From Rostratula benghalensis (taxonomy: Eukaryota > Chordata > Aves > Charadriiformes > Rostratulidae), in NCBI GenBank assembly GCA_013399305.1, contig VXAI01000447.1, positions 231,231 to 295,230 of the forward strand: 64,000 nt of DNA, given 5' to 3'. Both the position numbers and the translations under genes were made by a program. Positions within the stretch are counted from its first letter, which is position 1, and each line of letters starts with the position of its first letter. The notes beneath the pieces are model-generated. The model saw only the letters and a program-made list of their open reading frames with translations. It searched no databases and was not told where the DNA came from. This document shows, piece after piece, positions 52,401-62,981 of this stretch.

Positions 52401-55400
52401 TTTTTTTATGCTATTTTTATATGGAAATCAGCTCTGTCCATCTACACATTCAAATCTCGATCTGTTTACAAGCCAGCTTTGAAAAGCCAGTTCTCAGTTC
52501 TCCATCTGAATGTGTCTGAGGAATAATGACCTTGCCGTGAAGGAACCGGCTGCCCGTGCTTTACACCTGGAGAGGGAGGGCACAGATCTTTGCAACGGGT
52601 AGGTCAGGAAATGCTGCTACCTTGAGAGAGCAGAGAAGCAAGCAGCTGGCAAAGAGCCTTTAAGCCACTCTTAAATTACACCAGAGAGGACAGATTTCGT
52701 ATGCCCTGACCTACAGCGTGCAGCGCGGGAGCACAGTCTTCGGAGATTGCTGCACAGATTTGCTAAATAATCAGGATTATGAATGTTGTGTTTAAAAGGA
52801 AGACCATCTAGGCAATCTCAGCCCCAGTTTGAGCAAGCTGGTTTATTCTGCATATAAACGTGTCACAAAATATATATTTTTTTTATTGTTTTTTAAATGC
52901 ATTCACCTTTGTCATGTAGCGCGAATGGTGGTGCGGGCTCTGCTGGCCCTGTCACCTCACAGCCCGGTGTCTGCGTGGTCTTGTCTCCCTCTCGCGGGTG
53001 TCCAGGCGACTGCAACGGGAGCCGATGTCCCCTGCTGTCCCCAGGGGTGTCCCTGCTGCCGTACCTCCACGCTATCAGGTTGTTCTGCCACGGACAGCTT
53101 GGGCTTAGAAACGGCTGTTCCTGAAATGGATTTTGTAGCCTGTGCTGAGCCTTGGAGTGGAAGTGGTAGCTGTGGAAATGAAATTGATGTCTGTACGGGT
53201 TTGTGCTGATGCTTCTTCACATTTGGGGACTCAGAGAGCCCAGGATGCAGGGGTCTCCAGAGTGTCATCCTGCCACTGCCCCTGCTCTGCTTCCTTAGCT
53301 ACAGCCGAGAGTTGTGTTCTGGCATCCTCCAGCAAAATGTCCTTCACTTGTCCTTGCCACCCCAGAGGTGTCACTGACCTCCCTGTACTCTCTGTATCTT
53401 CAGGTCAATGACAGAGTCACGTTCAACTTAAAACCAATTCCCCAGCAAACCCCTGTAATCTTGAACTTCATTAAAATCTGTCTCATTCAGCTGGGGCAAA
53501 GCAGAGCCCATGAATCATGATTAGTGCAAGCAGAGGGCCAGCAAAAAGAGATAATTAATTTCTCTTTCCCGTTCAAAAGGCTGTTCTGCCCTCGCTCAGT
53601 GGAGGATTTGTGCCCTTTTGACAGAAGGCTGATGTGTGTCACCTGTTAATCTTTTTTTGTCTCTGGCTCTTTGTCAGCACAAGAGGGTCCTGCCGCAGCC
53701 CCGCTCCCCAGGGCACTGCTGGTTATGACAGTCACTGTTTGCAAATCAGCTGCAGAATGCTCCCACTTTATTCCTCCAGCTATTTTTAGCACTTCTTTTT
53801 ATATTGCAATAAAAAAAAAAAAGAAAAAGACATCTCATACCGGTGATAACCAGGTTGTAGCTATTTTTCACGATTTCTCCCTGGAAGGGAGAGGCGCATT
53901 TGGCGATGGGGGAGGAAGGGCTTTCCAGGGCTGCTCCAGCACGTGTGAAACCCATCTGCTTGTTGTCACCTGAGGTGGAGCTGCCACTGTCACCTGTGGC
54001 AGATCCCTTGGGGAGCTCATCGGGTGTGTGGTGGCTCAGCTGGAGAGCCCATGGCGGAATCAAGGGCAGGTGAGAAACAGCTGGGTTTCTTCAGGCAGGA
54101 GAAGTCTGCAGAGCATGCAGCACATGGCAGAGTGTAGGGTAGGGCCCTTGGGAGCACCAGGGCTGAGTTTAAACACCCAAAAGAAATCACAGTGGTCCCT
54201 GGAGATTTTTTTTTCTCACTTCTTAGCCTGCAGGAAAAGCAAGGGAGTGAATGGGGAAGGTCCCACCAATCTCAGAATCACACCAATACGCGGCCACCTC
54301 ACCTCAGCATCCCGGCTTCTCGCCGAGCACTTGACAGACAGAACTCAATGAGCTGGATTTGAGCATCCTAAATTTAGCCAATGCAGCTAAATGGTTCCTG
54401 CTGGTTTTAATTCACATTCATACTACATTTCTGCAGTTTTATTTTCCCCTTCCTTCTTCTCTCAAGGGAGAAGGAATTGGAGGTAGCTTATGATTTTTCC
54501 AGACAGAAATTGTTTCCATTCCAGGGTTATTGGCAATACCCAAATATATGTCCAGGAATTGGTCAAAGCCAAGGAGCCTGATTTAGAGCTGCTGCTTCTA
54601 ATGTCTAATAAAGCAGCATTGCAAAAGGTCAGCCTCTGTGCAACATAGCAGCCGGTCCCACCAGCTAATGGTGTAATCTATTAAAGAATTTATTCCCTGC
54701 TGCTTCTCTTCCCGGTCGAATCTAACAAGAATGGGGGACATTAACTGTCTAACTTAATGCTGAGTTTCATCTAGCACTAGTAAAGCTATTAACTGAGGCT
54801 CTTATCCAAACTGCAGGAGTCTTGACCTTGGCCTGTGTTTTTAAGTGGGCTTTTGCTGTTCCTCTCGAGATCTGCTTCAGCAGCAGCTTCCTTTGAGCAG
54901 CAGCTCAGCTCCACTGCTCTCCTTGGGGTGGTCCATGCTGGTGTCCCTGCTGCAACGTCCTGCCCTCTCCCTGCAGTTTGCACTGGGGACTGCTCATCAT
55001 TTTGAGGTCTCCCCGAGCCCTCTGACTTCTCCATCTGTGTGGAGGTAACAGCAACGTTTGCTTTGGGGTAAACGCTGCCAGTTGTTGGTTCACCTTTAGC
55101 CCAACAGCTCTTGTTCTTGTGTTTCTAACCCAGTTCTTCATGCTCTCCTGCTATTTTGCTATCACTGATGTAGGCTGCAGCATCAGCTGCTACATTACCA
55201 GGTGCTTTTAGTTCCTCTGGAGCTGCCCCAGCTGCTGGGCAGAGCCTTTGGGAGCGGTGTTTGTCCCAAGGAGGGTGAGAATGTGGGTGTTTTCTCTCCA
55301 TGCGTGTGTCAAGTGCACACAAATACTTGGCCTCAGCCTTTGGCGTGATTCTCTCCCCAGCAGGTAAAGGGAAGTGGTCTCCTCTGGCAGGTTTTGTGAA

Positions 55401-58400
55401 TTATTATGAATATTCAGGGACCAGAAGGGTGTCTCTTCTTTGCTCTCCTGCAGCGAGTGGAGTTTCTGTGGGTGTTTTCTCCCAGCTTTGTGTCCCCACT
55501 GCAGTAACGTGGCCAGACTTTGTCCCAGAGAGGGATGCCTCCGAGAGCTGGTTCTGGGTGTGCTGTGGGCTCTCACAGTGCTAGGCTGGGCTCAGTCCTG
55601 GCCTTCCCCTCTGCTGTCCTGCTCCTTGGTATCTTGCTAATGAGCCTGAGCATCTGTTTGACACGCAATAGTGAATGTTTCCATGAATGCCTGTGGGTTG
55701 TCTTGCAAGCTTGTTATTTACGTGCTCGTTCAGGTCACACACTCCCCAGGGTAGGAGTGAGACCCAGGTTCAGCCCATTTATCTTCCATGAGTTGTGGAG
55801 AATAAAGAAAACATTTACCTTCTGGATGATAGTCCATTCATCTCCTGCTGAATCTTATGTCTTTCTCTGTCAGGTCTCCTTTTTCTTGAACTATTTTGGG
55901 TTCTCTAAGCACTAGTTTTCATCAGGTTTTGACTCTCTATGGGCAGCTCAAACTGCCTGAGCCAGCAGTCTCCAGGAGTCTTGCTGGTCCTTGCATGCAC
56001 CAGGACTCACTTCTTCCCTCCTTGTATGGGCAAATCATGAGCCTGATAAAGCCCGCCTGGCTCCGGGCTCCCCCTTCCCCTGCTTTCCCCATCACATGTC
56101 CCTGTCCCTGCAGATTTACCAGCCCTGGGGACATCTCTGTGCAGTCTGTCCCCAGCAGCCTTGCTACACACCCAGCATCTCTGTCCTGCTCCAGCGGGTG
56201 GGGCACTGCGCCCTGCAGGGGTCTGTCCCATCGGGACCAGCAGATGCAGCTGGGTGATGGGGCAGGGGTTGTGGACCCATGGGGTACCCCACGCTGCCTC
56301 TCCCTCTGGGATGGACAGTGGCACTGAGGATGCACATCTGAGGAGATGGTGACGTGGAAAACTGGGAAAAATCTTAAGCTTTCTCCATACTTAATGCCAG
56401 TTATAAATCCTCCTGTTTCTGTTGTGTCTCAAAATATCGCCTGGAGTATTTGTGCAAACAGTGAATGCAGGGTTAAAAAAACACCAAACCAGGGAAAATC
56501 CACCCCATGCAGAGCCCCTCCAAGCCTGTCTTCCAGGATGCCAAGGCTCCCTTCTCCATCATCCCTTTTCCCAAAGGTGACATTTGTAAAGAGCTCAAGG
56601 GCAGGATTTTCCATTCTGGAGGCTCGGTGGTTCCTTGTGCAGCAGCGATAACCAGGTTTCTCAGAGGTGCAGTGCTTCATGGAAAAGTCAGGGCATTTAA
56701 TTCAGTGCCCCCATCAGAGTAAGCTGAGCCACCCCATGAACCTGTCATGAGGACATGTGCTAGTGACACATCCTCTTCAGTCCTGGCAAGATGCTGAGGT
56801 GTGTCTGCTGCCTTCCTCATTCCTTTTAGGAATAAATAAACATTCCCGTGGGACTGAGACCGGGTCTGCAAATAGCTAATAAAAGCTGAAATCCCAACCT
56901 GAAATTAACAGTCTTCTGGCTGAACAGGGTTTAAAACATATTTTTTTTTTTAAATGTCTTTTTAATGTAACTGGCTTGCAGGGGGGAATCAATGAATCTT
57001 TGTGGCTGACTCAGGCTGCAAGAGAGCCTGCAGGCAGGGTTCCCTCTCCAGCTTTACTTCTACCAGACATGCAGCCTCCTCGTGGTATTTCTTTGTAAGG
57101 AATGAATTTGGGGCAGCAGGGAGCTCTGTCATGACGTGGGTAATTGTCCCCTGCAAAGAGTGTTTGGAAAAGTGCAGGGGGTTTGTAAATTGTGCCTGAC
57201 TTCAGTGTGCAGCAGCTTCCCTGGGGCAAACCCCAGCGCAGCAGTGTGGGTAGCCTGGCACTAAGCCACTGACCTGTGTTTCAGCAGCTGTGTTTCGGTT
57301 TGGCAGATGCCTGTAAGATAAAATTTGGTGTCAAATGGTGGCCTTAATCCTCCTCCTTAACCATCTACAAGCAAGCAAAGGTGGCAAGTTTTCCCACTGC
57401 CTGCAATACAGCTGCGTAAATCAGGGTACAACTGGGTAAACTTTGGTTTGTACCAGTGCACCACAGGGTTCAACCCTTTTGTGTTGCTTCATCCAAGTCC
57501 AGTGGGTGACCAGCACCCAAAGTCATGCCACAGCCAGCCTTAGGTGCCTGGTGAGTAGATCTGGGGGCTGTACCCCCTTGTTTTGCTGCAGTGGCTGTGG
57601 CACAGGCGGTGCTGGTGTTTGAGGGTGTTGTCCCTTTAGCGTTGCACCCGTTTTCGGATCCTCTTCATGGTCACTTCAGGCCTGGTCATGGAAGCAGTTA
57701 TGAAAAGCACACAGTGGATGTGATGGGTGCTTCTGGTGTTGAGCAATAAAGAACTGGGGTCTTGTCAAGAAGGAGGTGCATCGCTCTGGTTGTGTGTAAG
57801 AAACAAATAGGGAATTGAGTCCCAAGGGGATTGATGCCAGCACCCCTTGTCTCACTTTTAACTGCTGCTCTAGAGGTATCATTTCCCCCCACCCCAGAAA
57901 TGAAGACTGGGAAGGGACAGCTACCAAGAGAGATCCTATAAGCTGAACTAGGAAGCTGCTTAGATTCTAATGCTACCTGGAATAGGTGCCAGGCTGCACA
58001 TGAGGCTGAGATGGCAGAGATTTTCATTAGAGACAATTAACTATACTTGAACAAGTATTAACCAGCTGGTGACTGCAACTATTACTAATTTGGGGAGTTG
58101 GGGTGGGGGTGTTGTACAAGGAAAGGGATTTTAAATAGGTTCCATGTAACTAAACTGTCTGGAAATGAGGGAGTTTTGCAAGAGAAAAAGGCTTCTGTAG
58201 ATGTCATTCATTTCAGCGATGTATTAAATCTGGTTCTTTAGTTACTGGATTGCTTTAAAATGCAAATTAACTGCTTGCCAAAATCAATTTCTGTTGCAGC
58301 TTGAATTTCAGTGGAGTCCATCTGGCATCTGCTGGGCAGTTTAGTGACTTCCTGGGAAGCATGGGCCCTGCACAATTTGTTGGGCGTCAGACCTTGGCCA

Positions 58401-61400
58401 CCACCTCGATGGGTAAGGAACACGAAGTTGTTAGGTTGCTTTAATTTAATCTTGAACAGACTGCTCCTACAAGCCACCTAATAACATGTCCAGCATCTGC
58501 TGCTCTACCACTCCTCCGCTCTGTTTCTCTGTTAAATCAAGCGAGCTTGGCTGAAAGGTTTTGCTGATGGCTGCCAATGCAGCGTTGGTAGGAGAGCACC
58601 AGCTTTCAGCTTTCCTCCATCAGATCCAAGGGGCACAGACTCAGTAAAACACAGCTAAAATCCTCAAAGTGCATCCTCTGCATCTTTGTGTTTTACTCGC
58701 TTTCTGAGGCCCACCAGGCTCTGTAAAGATTTCCCTATGGTCCACCATAATTGTATTTTCCAAAGCAGCCTGGAACTCTAGGCATTCCAGTATGGGAGAG
58801 GTGAGAGGGTGGCTGCTACTGAAGAGTGTGAGACTAAGTCACCCAAAGCAGTGTTAGAGGGGTGACATTAGAGATTGCTTTCCAAAATGGGGCCTTGAAT
58901 CACTGCAGAGCTGCTCCAGAGTAACGCAGGAGGAGATCAGGCACTCAGGGCCTGCACTTTGTTACAGCTCGTAGCAAGAATGATGTGAGGATCGTTCTTT
59001 TTATAACATCCTGGTGGCCCACAGGTATATTGTTTTGAAAATCTTCTATTTTGGCATTTTGGTTTAGGGGATGTGGAGATTGGCTTGCAAGAGCGAAATG
59101 GGCAGCTAGAAGTGGATATCATTCAGGCTCGAGGCCTGACACCAAAACCCGGCTCCAAGACACTGCCAGGTAGTGTGCTTTGACCTCCTCAAGTAATTCA
59201 CTGACCCCCAGCCTCCTGTGATGCTTGTGAATAGGAAAAAAAAAATGTAATTCTGCTTGGCTTCTGCAGAACTAAGCAGTCTGCACGTGGTACTGAAAAT
59301 CAGGCTGGTTGAGCAAATCTTTTCACTGCTGTAAATGCCTTCTTTAGAAATACCTGAGACACGGCACCCTGTCTTTTCTAAAGTGAGCATGAAGATGTTT
59401 TTCATACTTTGACCACCTTTGTTTTTTGCAGCTGCTTACATCAAAGCTTACCTGCTAGAGAATGGCGTGTGCATTGCGAAAAAGAAGACAAAAGTGGCTC
59501 GCAAATCATTAGATCCTTTGTACAATCAGGTGTTACTGTTTGCTGAGAGCCCACAGGGCAAAGTATTACAGGTAAGAGGAGCACATCTCAGGTCTGCCCA
59601 TCTCTCTCTCCCACCTTTGCTGGCAGAGAATAAGTTTGGCAAGGGATCTGGATAATTAACACAGATGAGAAAAAGCCAGTGTTTTCATATTGAACCAAAT
59701 GTACTTGCTCTGAACATAACAAGTGGAAAGGAAAACCTTTATTCATACTCTGATTATTATTTGACACCCTGTCTGGTAACATTAGTGCCTTCCAGGAAAA
59801 AGTTAATTTTTATTGTCTGATTTCTTTTTTCCCCACCCAGTAAGGAGACAGATAGTACCTATAGATGCTGAGCAGTCTTGCAGCGTAGGTTGTCTTCTGT
59901 GTTTAAACACATTCAGAGCACTCTGCTTTGGCCATCACCCAATCACATATCCTACCTTCTTCTACCTCTTTTCTTCTACTGCCACACTTGTATTTTTCTG
60001 CACCTATGTTTCTAGAGCAAAAAGTGATTTGCATTGTTAATTCTCACCCAACTCATTTCCATCCAATGCCTGGCTACAATCCACTGGTAATACTGATGTA
60101 ATTAAACCACAGGTTTCTGTTGCTTACCCTCCACTGGCGTATGGACTGCCAGCTGAGCTGCTGAGCCTCCTCATCACTGAATTTTTCTTCCTTTACCTTG
60201 ATTAGAAGCATTTTCCCCCTTGTGCAACAAGACTGCACGGTTTTGACTGAAATGGGGTGGGACCTGGCTTAGTCTGCTCTTGCCTTGCATGGGTTATGGG
60301 CTTCTTACCTGCTACCACTTACTCCAAGAGAATAAAACACGGAGCTTGGCTCTTTGCCAGCAGCCATGCCACCAAACCAGCCTTCTGCAGTGGCTTGCTC
60401 CATCTCATGATGGCCTAGAGTCTCAATTTTTGTCTTATAATTGGCATTTGTTGTCTCTCCTACCTCGTTTTACAGAAAATTGTAATGTTTTGGTTACTGG
60501 GAGCCTAGGGAAAGAAGCTGCCAGGATTAGCCAGGGATCACTAATCACCATCATAACCCATCGTACTCATCCTCTCCTCTTCAGAACACGGACTCACTCT
60601 GGAGTCAGTCGTCACCTTTGTCTTGAGCCACGTAGGGCCACTTGGCCACCTGCAGACCTCCAGCATGCCTAAGCCCATGACCCTCACTACATCTGTTGTT
60701 CCACCCACTGGTCTCCATCATGTCGTAAGTGTGATTCAGCTTTCCCTGCTCGCCTGCCAGCTCTCTTTCATGAGACCTTCCCCTGCGTCTGCGAGCCGTT
60801 CCTGGCAGGCTGTTCCTCTTCCCCTGCATGCCCTGCTCCATGTGTGTCCCTTGTGTCACCAGCCCCGCTTGCCAGCGCTCGGCTCCGGCCCTTTCTCCAG
60901 GTGAGTAGCTGGGCCTTGTCTCCATCTGCCCTGCATCATGAGCTCCCAGTGCAGAAGTTGAAGACAGGCTCTTTTCCTCAAAAGGTTGGCTCTTGAGCTC
61001 TTACCCACCTTTTCCTCGGTGTATTTTCCCAGATCAGGACCCCTTCCTGCCCAGGCCACCTTTTGTTGTGCCCAAGGTCCCCGCTGTGGTGCCAGGACCA
61101 GGTTTTTACCTGCAGGTGTTGGAGCTGCAGCTCCAGGGTTGCTTTTTGCACGCACAGTCCCTGCCCAGCAGGTAGAACAGCAGAATGGTCTCTCATCCAC
61201 ATGTGCATTCACTTCTTTTCCACAGCGGGGGGAAAAGTCTGGTAACATCAGGATTTGTAAAACTGTGCTTAAAAATAAAAAAAAAAATAAAAAAAAAATT
61301 GTCAGCCAGAGCTTCACCAGAGCTCCAGAGCTTCACCTCTGCTGTTGGTAGTGTAAAACTTTCTGCTCTTCTCAGACTCTAGTAAAGCCCCAGGAGGTTG

Positions 61401-61710
61401 GATGAGGGGAAGGAAGGGTTGATCAGCTTTGTGCTTCCCAAGCCAGTGAGCAGGTTGGAGGATTAACTGTGCTCCCCGTCTTGTTCCTAAGGTGATAGTC
61501 TGGGGAAACTACGGTCGCATGGAACGCAAGCACTTCATGGGAGTCGCCAGGGTCCTCCTGGAAGAACTGGATTTGTCAACTTTAGCAATTGGCTGGTACA
61601 AGCTCTTCCCAACCTCCTCGATGGTGGATCCCACTACGGGCCCGCTCCTGCGTCAGTCCTCGCAGCTTTCCCTGGAGAGCACAGTGGGACCTTGCTGTGA
61701 CAGGTCTTAG
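10348..61710 (+). CDS. RIMS4: RIMS4 (RIM4-gamma), complete spliced coding sequence, 6 exons
   Basis: Joined exons 10348-10444, 45681-45822, 58300-58412, 59068-59169, 59432-59571 and 61492-61710 give 813 nt: 270 codons plus TAG. The protein starts [18 protein letters not shown], which I recognise as the N-terminus of vertebrate RIMS4. Human RIMS4 is, from memory, about 269 residues, so this copy is full length. Residues about 1-117 form a Ser/Glu-rich, probably flexible region. Residues about 118-240 form a C2 domain, followed by a short Ser-rich tail. The domain has a polybasic stretch at 168-176 (KKKTKVARK), which fits phosphoinositide binding known for RIM C2B domains. Expected acidic calcium ligands are absent. 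Gamma-RIMs are short relatives of the active-zone RIM scaffolds, made in neurons and acting in vesicle exocytosis and neurite structure (family knowledge). Exon limits are read from the sequence; the function is by homology. Confidence 0.97.
15156..15205. repeat. 25-base tandem duplication in intron 1
   Basis: Two adjacent 25-base units (15156-15180 and 15181-15205) begin AACTTCTCTATAATTTT and differ at one position (A in the first, G in the second, before AACATTA). Confidence 0.95.
16349..16740 (-). mobile_element. CR1 LINE 3' fragment, antisense to RIMS4, in intron 1
   Basis: The + strand opens with CACAGAATCACAGAGTATC then GGGAAGGGACCTTGAAAG, the reverse complement of a CR1 3' end with its degenerate 8-base terminal repeats. 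It continues through the familiar CR1 blocks reading CACCACCTCTCTGGGCAGCC and GTGAAGAAGTTTTTCCTC and ends near CTCCCTCAGCC. The copy is 5'-truncated, as is normal for CR1, and has no coding capacity. The 5' boundary is estimated. Confidence 0.92.
18848..18865. repeat. (TTTCC)n microsatellite, intron 1
   Basis: About three and a half units of TTTCC lie in a pyrimidine-rich stretch. Confidence 0.85.
19807..19845. repeat. 17-base tandem duplication in intron 1
   Basis: Two identical 17-base units reading GGTGACAGTTTCCCAGT lie at 19807-19823 and 19824-19840, followed by a partial third copy GGTGA. Confidence 0.95.
33439..33455. repeat. T homopolymer (17), intron 1
   Basis: An uninterrupted run of 17 T. 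Comparable runs occur at 11026-11039 and 26813-26827, with A runs at 12469-12480, 32278-32290 and 53811-53822. Confidence 0.95.
35370..36120 (+). mobile_element. CR1 LINE 3' fragment with internal deletions, sense, in intron 1
   Basis: This is a 5'-truncated CR1 in the same sense as RIMS4. A readable remnant of the end of the CR1 reverse-transcriptase ORF includes [20 protein letters not shown] and, further on, [19 protein letters not shown]. Relative to the usual CR1 order, sequence appears missing near 35532 and again near 35780. The 3' part shows GGCTGCCCAGGGAA, GACATGGTTTAGTG, a 13-base T run at 36036-36048, and the terminal TTCTATGATTCT at 36109-36120. It is dead by deletion and stop codons. 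The 5' edge is approximate. Confidence 0.94.
38046..38055. repeat. G homopolymer (10), intron 1
   Basis: Ten consecutive G after TGGTT. Runs like this are prone to sequencing length errors. Confidence 0.95.
40865..40883. repeat. (TAG)n microsatellite, intron 1
   Basis: Four TAG units are followed by two TAA units. Confidence 0.9.
41985..42240 (+). mobile_element. Ancient CR1/L3-like LINE fragment in intron 1
   Basis: The order of motifs matches the old CR1/L3 group: AGAAGAGAGTGAGAGGTGAC, then a short gap, then TGGCCGAATGCTGAAACCAG followed by ACAAACTGAAGTCCC. These resemble the 'gagaggtgac' and 'ggtggaagctgaaactgacaaattcaaactg' blocks of that family. The copy is much more diverged than the CR1 elements at 16.3 and 35.4 kb. 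No coding frame survives. Confidence 0.6.
44431..44452. repeat. (TTTA)n microsatellite, intron 1
   Basis: Tandem TTTA units end in a short T run. Confidence 0.9.
45681..45822 (+). CDS. RIMS4: RIMS4 coding exon 2 (residues 33-80)
   Basis: The acceptor is a pyrimidine tract ending in CTTCCTAG at 45680, and the donor is aa|GTAAGT at 45823, an ideal consensus. The exon encodes [18 protein letters not shown] and continues to SMNSYGSEG. The block [11 protein letters not shown] is shared by gamma-RIMs and lies in the linker before the C2 domain. It contains many Ser and Thr residues that could be phosphorylated (inference). It enters in phase 1 and leaves in phase 2. Confidence 0.96.
50719..50743 (+). 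repeat. GGGTT array with G-quadruplex potential, intron 2
   Basis: Five G runs of three or four bases are separated by TT or TTT loops. The array is on the same strand as the RIMS4 transcript. It is a simple tandem repeat, similar to but not the same as the vertebrate telomere unit TTAGGG. Confidence 0.9.
51960..52100 (+). mobile_element. Ancient CR1/L3-like LINE 3' end in intron 2
   Basis: The text TTAAGGACAGGTTAGACAAG followed by CAGCTGTCAGGGGTGATGTA matches the 'gacaagcacctgtcagggatg' block near the 3' end of CR1-X/L3 elements. The later GACCCGTGGAGGTGCCTTC resembles the 'gacctctggaggtcccttcc' terminus. Upstream sequence from about 51830 may be more of the same element. It is highly diverged and inactive. 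Confidence 0.65.
58300..58412 (+). CDS. RIMS4: RIMS4 coding exon 3 (residues 80-118)
   Basis: The acceptor is TTCTGTTGCAG at 58299 and the donor is g|GTAAGG at 58413. The peptide includes [20 protein letters not shown], a stretch conserved across the RIM family just before the C-terminal C2 domain. The first half (about residues 80-92, [12 protein letters not shown]) looks less constrained than the second. It enters in phase 2 and leaves in phase 1. Confidence 0.96.
58413..59067 (+). other. RIMS4: RIMS4 intron 3 (655 bases, phase 1)
   Basis: It begins GTAAGG and ends TTTGGTTTAG. Nothing else was recognised inside. Confidence 0.95.
59068..59169 (+). CDS. RIMS4: RIMS4 coding exon 4 (residues 118-152, start of C2 domain)
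   Basis: The acceptor is GGTTTAG at 59067 and the donor is g|GTAGTG at 59170, weaker than the other donors. It encodes [20 protein letters not shown] and then [14 protein letters not shown], the first beta strands and loop 1 of the C2 fold. Loop 1 holds TPKPGSK where calcium-binding C2 domains carry an aspartate. Both ends are phase 1, so exon skipping would keep the frame. Confidence 0.96.
59170..59431 (+). other. RIMS4: RIMS4 intron 4 (262 bases, phase 1)
   Basis: It begins GTAGTG and ends TTTTTTGCAG. It is short and holds an A run near 59236-59244. Confidence 0.95.
59432..59571 (+). CDS. RIMS4: RIMS4 coding exon 5 (residues 152-198, middle of C2 domain)
   Basis: The acceptor is TTTTTTGCAG at 59431 and the donor is cag|GTAAGA at 59572, in phase 0. 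It encodes [20 protein letters not shown] and then the rest of the basic strand and [12 protein letters not shown]. The run KKKTKVARK (residues 168-176) is the polybasic face that in RIM C2B domains contacts PI(4,5)P2-containing membrane. SLDPLYNQ is the conserved C2 turn that in synaptotagmins reads as a Leu-x-Pro-x-(Phe/Tyr)-Asn type motif. Confidence 0.97.
59572..61491 (+). other. RIMS4: RIMS4 intron 5 (1,920 bases, phase 0)
   Basis: It begins GTAAGA and ends TTGTTCCTAAG. It contains an A-rich run at 61271-61298 and a short duplication of CCAGAGCTTCACC at 61306-61318 and 61325-61337. No exon was recognised. Confidence 0.95.
61492..61710 (+). CDS. RIMS4: RIMS4 coding exon 6 with stop codon (residues 199-270)
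   Basis: The acceptor is TTGTTCCTAAG at 61491, and the stop TAG is at 61708-61710. It encodes [17 protein letters not shown], the last part of the C2 domain including loop 3, then [10 protein letters not shown] and a Ser/Leu-rich tail ending CCDRS. In calcium-binding C2 domains loop 3 carries spaced aspartates; here Gly, Asn and Gly occupy those places. The RIM family signature LFPTSSMVD is present. Confidence 0.97.
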   Translation: MIVWGNYGRMERKHFMGVARVLLEELDLSTLAIGWYKLFPTSSMVDPTTGPLLRQSSQLSLESTVGPCCDRS

Positions 61711-62975
61711 TGAGTGAGGAAGGGGGAACTGCTTTTGTTTTTTAAACATGCTGTCAAGGTTTTGTTTGCTGGAACTCTGACCTCAAGCGCAATGCATGTT
61801 CAATCAGTTCTTGTGGAGCTGGAAGAGGAGGATAAACCAGTGACCTTAGACAGAAGACGAGGGGGAGGGTGCTCTGCCCTCTCCGTCCGAGGAGGAGGTG
61901 CCCTGGGGCATGAGTCCTAGTTGTCAAATTAGACACATACACCTCTTGTTTCACTTCTCTCGCTGTCATTCTTGGACCCTTGTTTCAGATCAGTATTAAC
62001 CCTGGAAAGTTGCAGCATTTGAAAGAATTTGGTGGGAGTAAGGAAGGATTTTTTCTTGACTGTGCATCTTAGAAATTTCTAATACGGATTCTTTCACGAG
62101 AAAGTACCTGAAAAATTCAGAGGCTGGTGTCTGACCTAAAAAGAGCAGGAGCAGAAAGTTTAAGAGGAAGCCTTAGGGTTTGGTGTTTTTTTTAATAAGG
62201 CTTTTCTTCTTGAAAGGCAGAAAAAGAAAGAAATCTGCAACTCTTTCTTTAGAATCGGTTCCCCATCACTGAGTCACGTTAACTGTAACGGTGTCGCTGC
62301 TGTGTTTTCAAACTGTGCCAAATTACCAGCAAGTGTCTTTCCTTCCTGCATCACTTGTCCAGCACTGCTGACCAAGCAGACTGGGTGGGAGAATCAGTAG
62401 CACCTACTTAGACCAGACAGTTTGAACAGAGTTCGGGGTTAGCCAGCTAATTAACTGCAGTTTTGCTCAGTGGAAAAAAAAAAAAAAAGCCAACAACAGC
62501 AACAAACCACTAGAAGTGGGAGCCGAACATCGGATTTGCAGCTTGAGATGTGTTTTGTATTGTCAGGTACAACGTTCTGCCATTTCCTGACTCCCTCCCT
62601 TGTTGCTGTGCATCCTTCAGTCACGGTGTCTTCTGTCCCCTGCTTTTCTGCCATCTCCTTTGTACTGGTACATATCTGCTGGAGATGCTGCCCTGCCCGG
62701 TGTGCTGTGGGCTGACCTGAATCAGGACTGTTTTATTCTGCCACGGGAGAGGAGATTGAGGTTTCTGGGGGTGCAGAAGAAAGACACCCCAGTTTGTCAC
62801 CTGAGGAGAAGGTGCCAAGGGAGCGTGTCACCTTCCTGGTGGGGAGAAGGGTGTTTTAGGCAGTCCACAAACATTGTCAGGCGTCCTGCAGGAGGAGGTG
62901 CTATCCCCAAAGTCCGGAGAGGTAGTGAGGTGAGGAATCTGAAGGCACAGTGGTCACAGCATGTGTATTTTGTTA

Positions 62976-62981
62976 ATTAAA
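62976..62981 (+). promoter_or_regulatory. Candidate poly(A) signal ATTAAA
   Basis: ATTAAA is followed at once by the GU-rich sequence GTGTGATGCTAATTGG, the usual arrangement for a cleavage site. It is the first reasonable signal after the RIMS4 stop, about 1.27 kb downstream. Confidence 0.35.

Larger units (their letters stand above)
45823..58299 (+). other. RIMS4: RIMS4 intron 2 (12,477 bases, phase 2)
   Basis: The intron starts GTAAGT and ends TTCTGTTGCAG. It contains a GGGTT array at 50719-50743, an ancient CR1/L3-like 3' end at 51960-52100, and a long minus-strand open frame at 51371-52351. No further RIMS4 exon was recognised. Confidence 0.94.

Noticed and set aside
53800..53830. AATAAA followed by a long A run, like the end of a processed pseudogene
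   Set aside because: No retroposed coding sequence was recognised upstream and no flanking duplication was seen. It is more simply an A-rich microsatellite.
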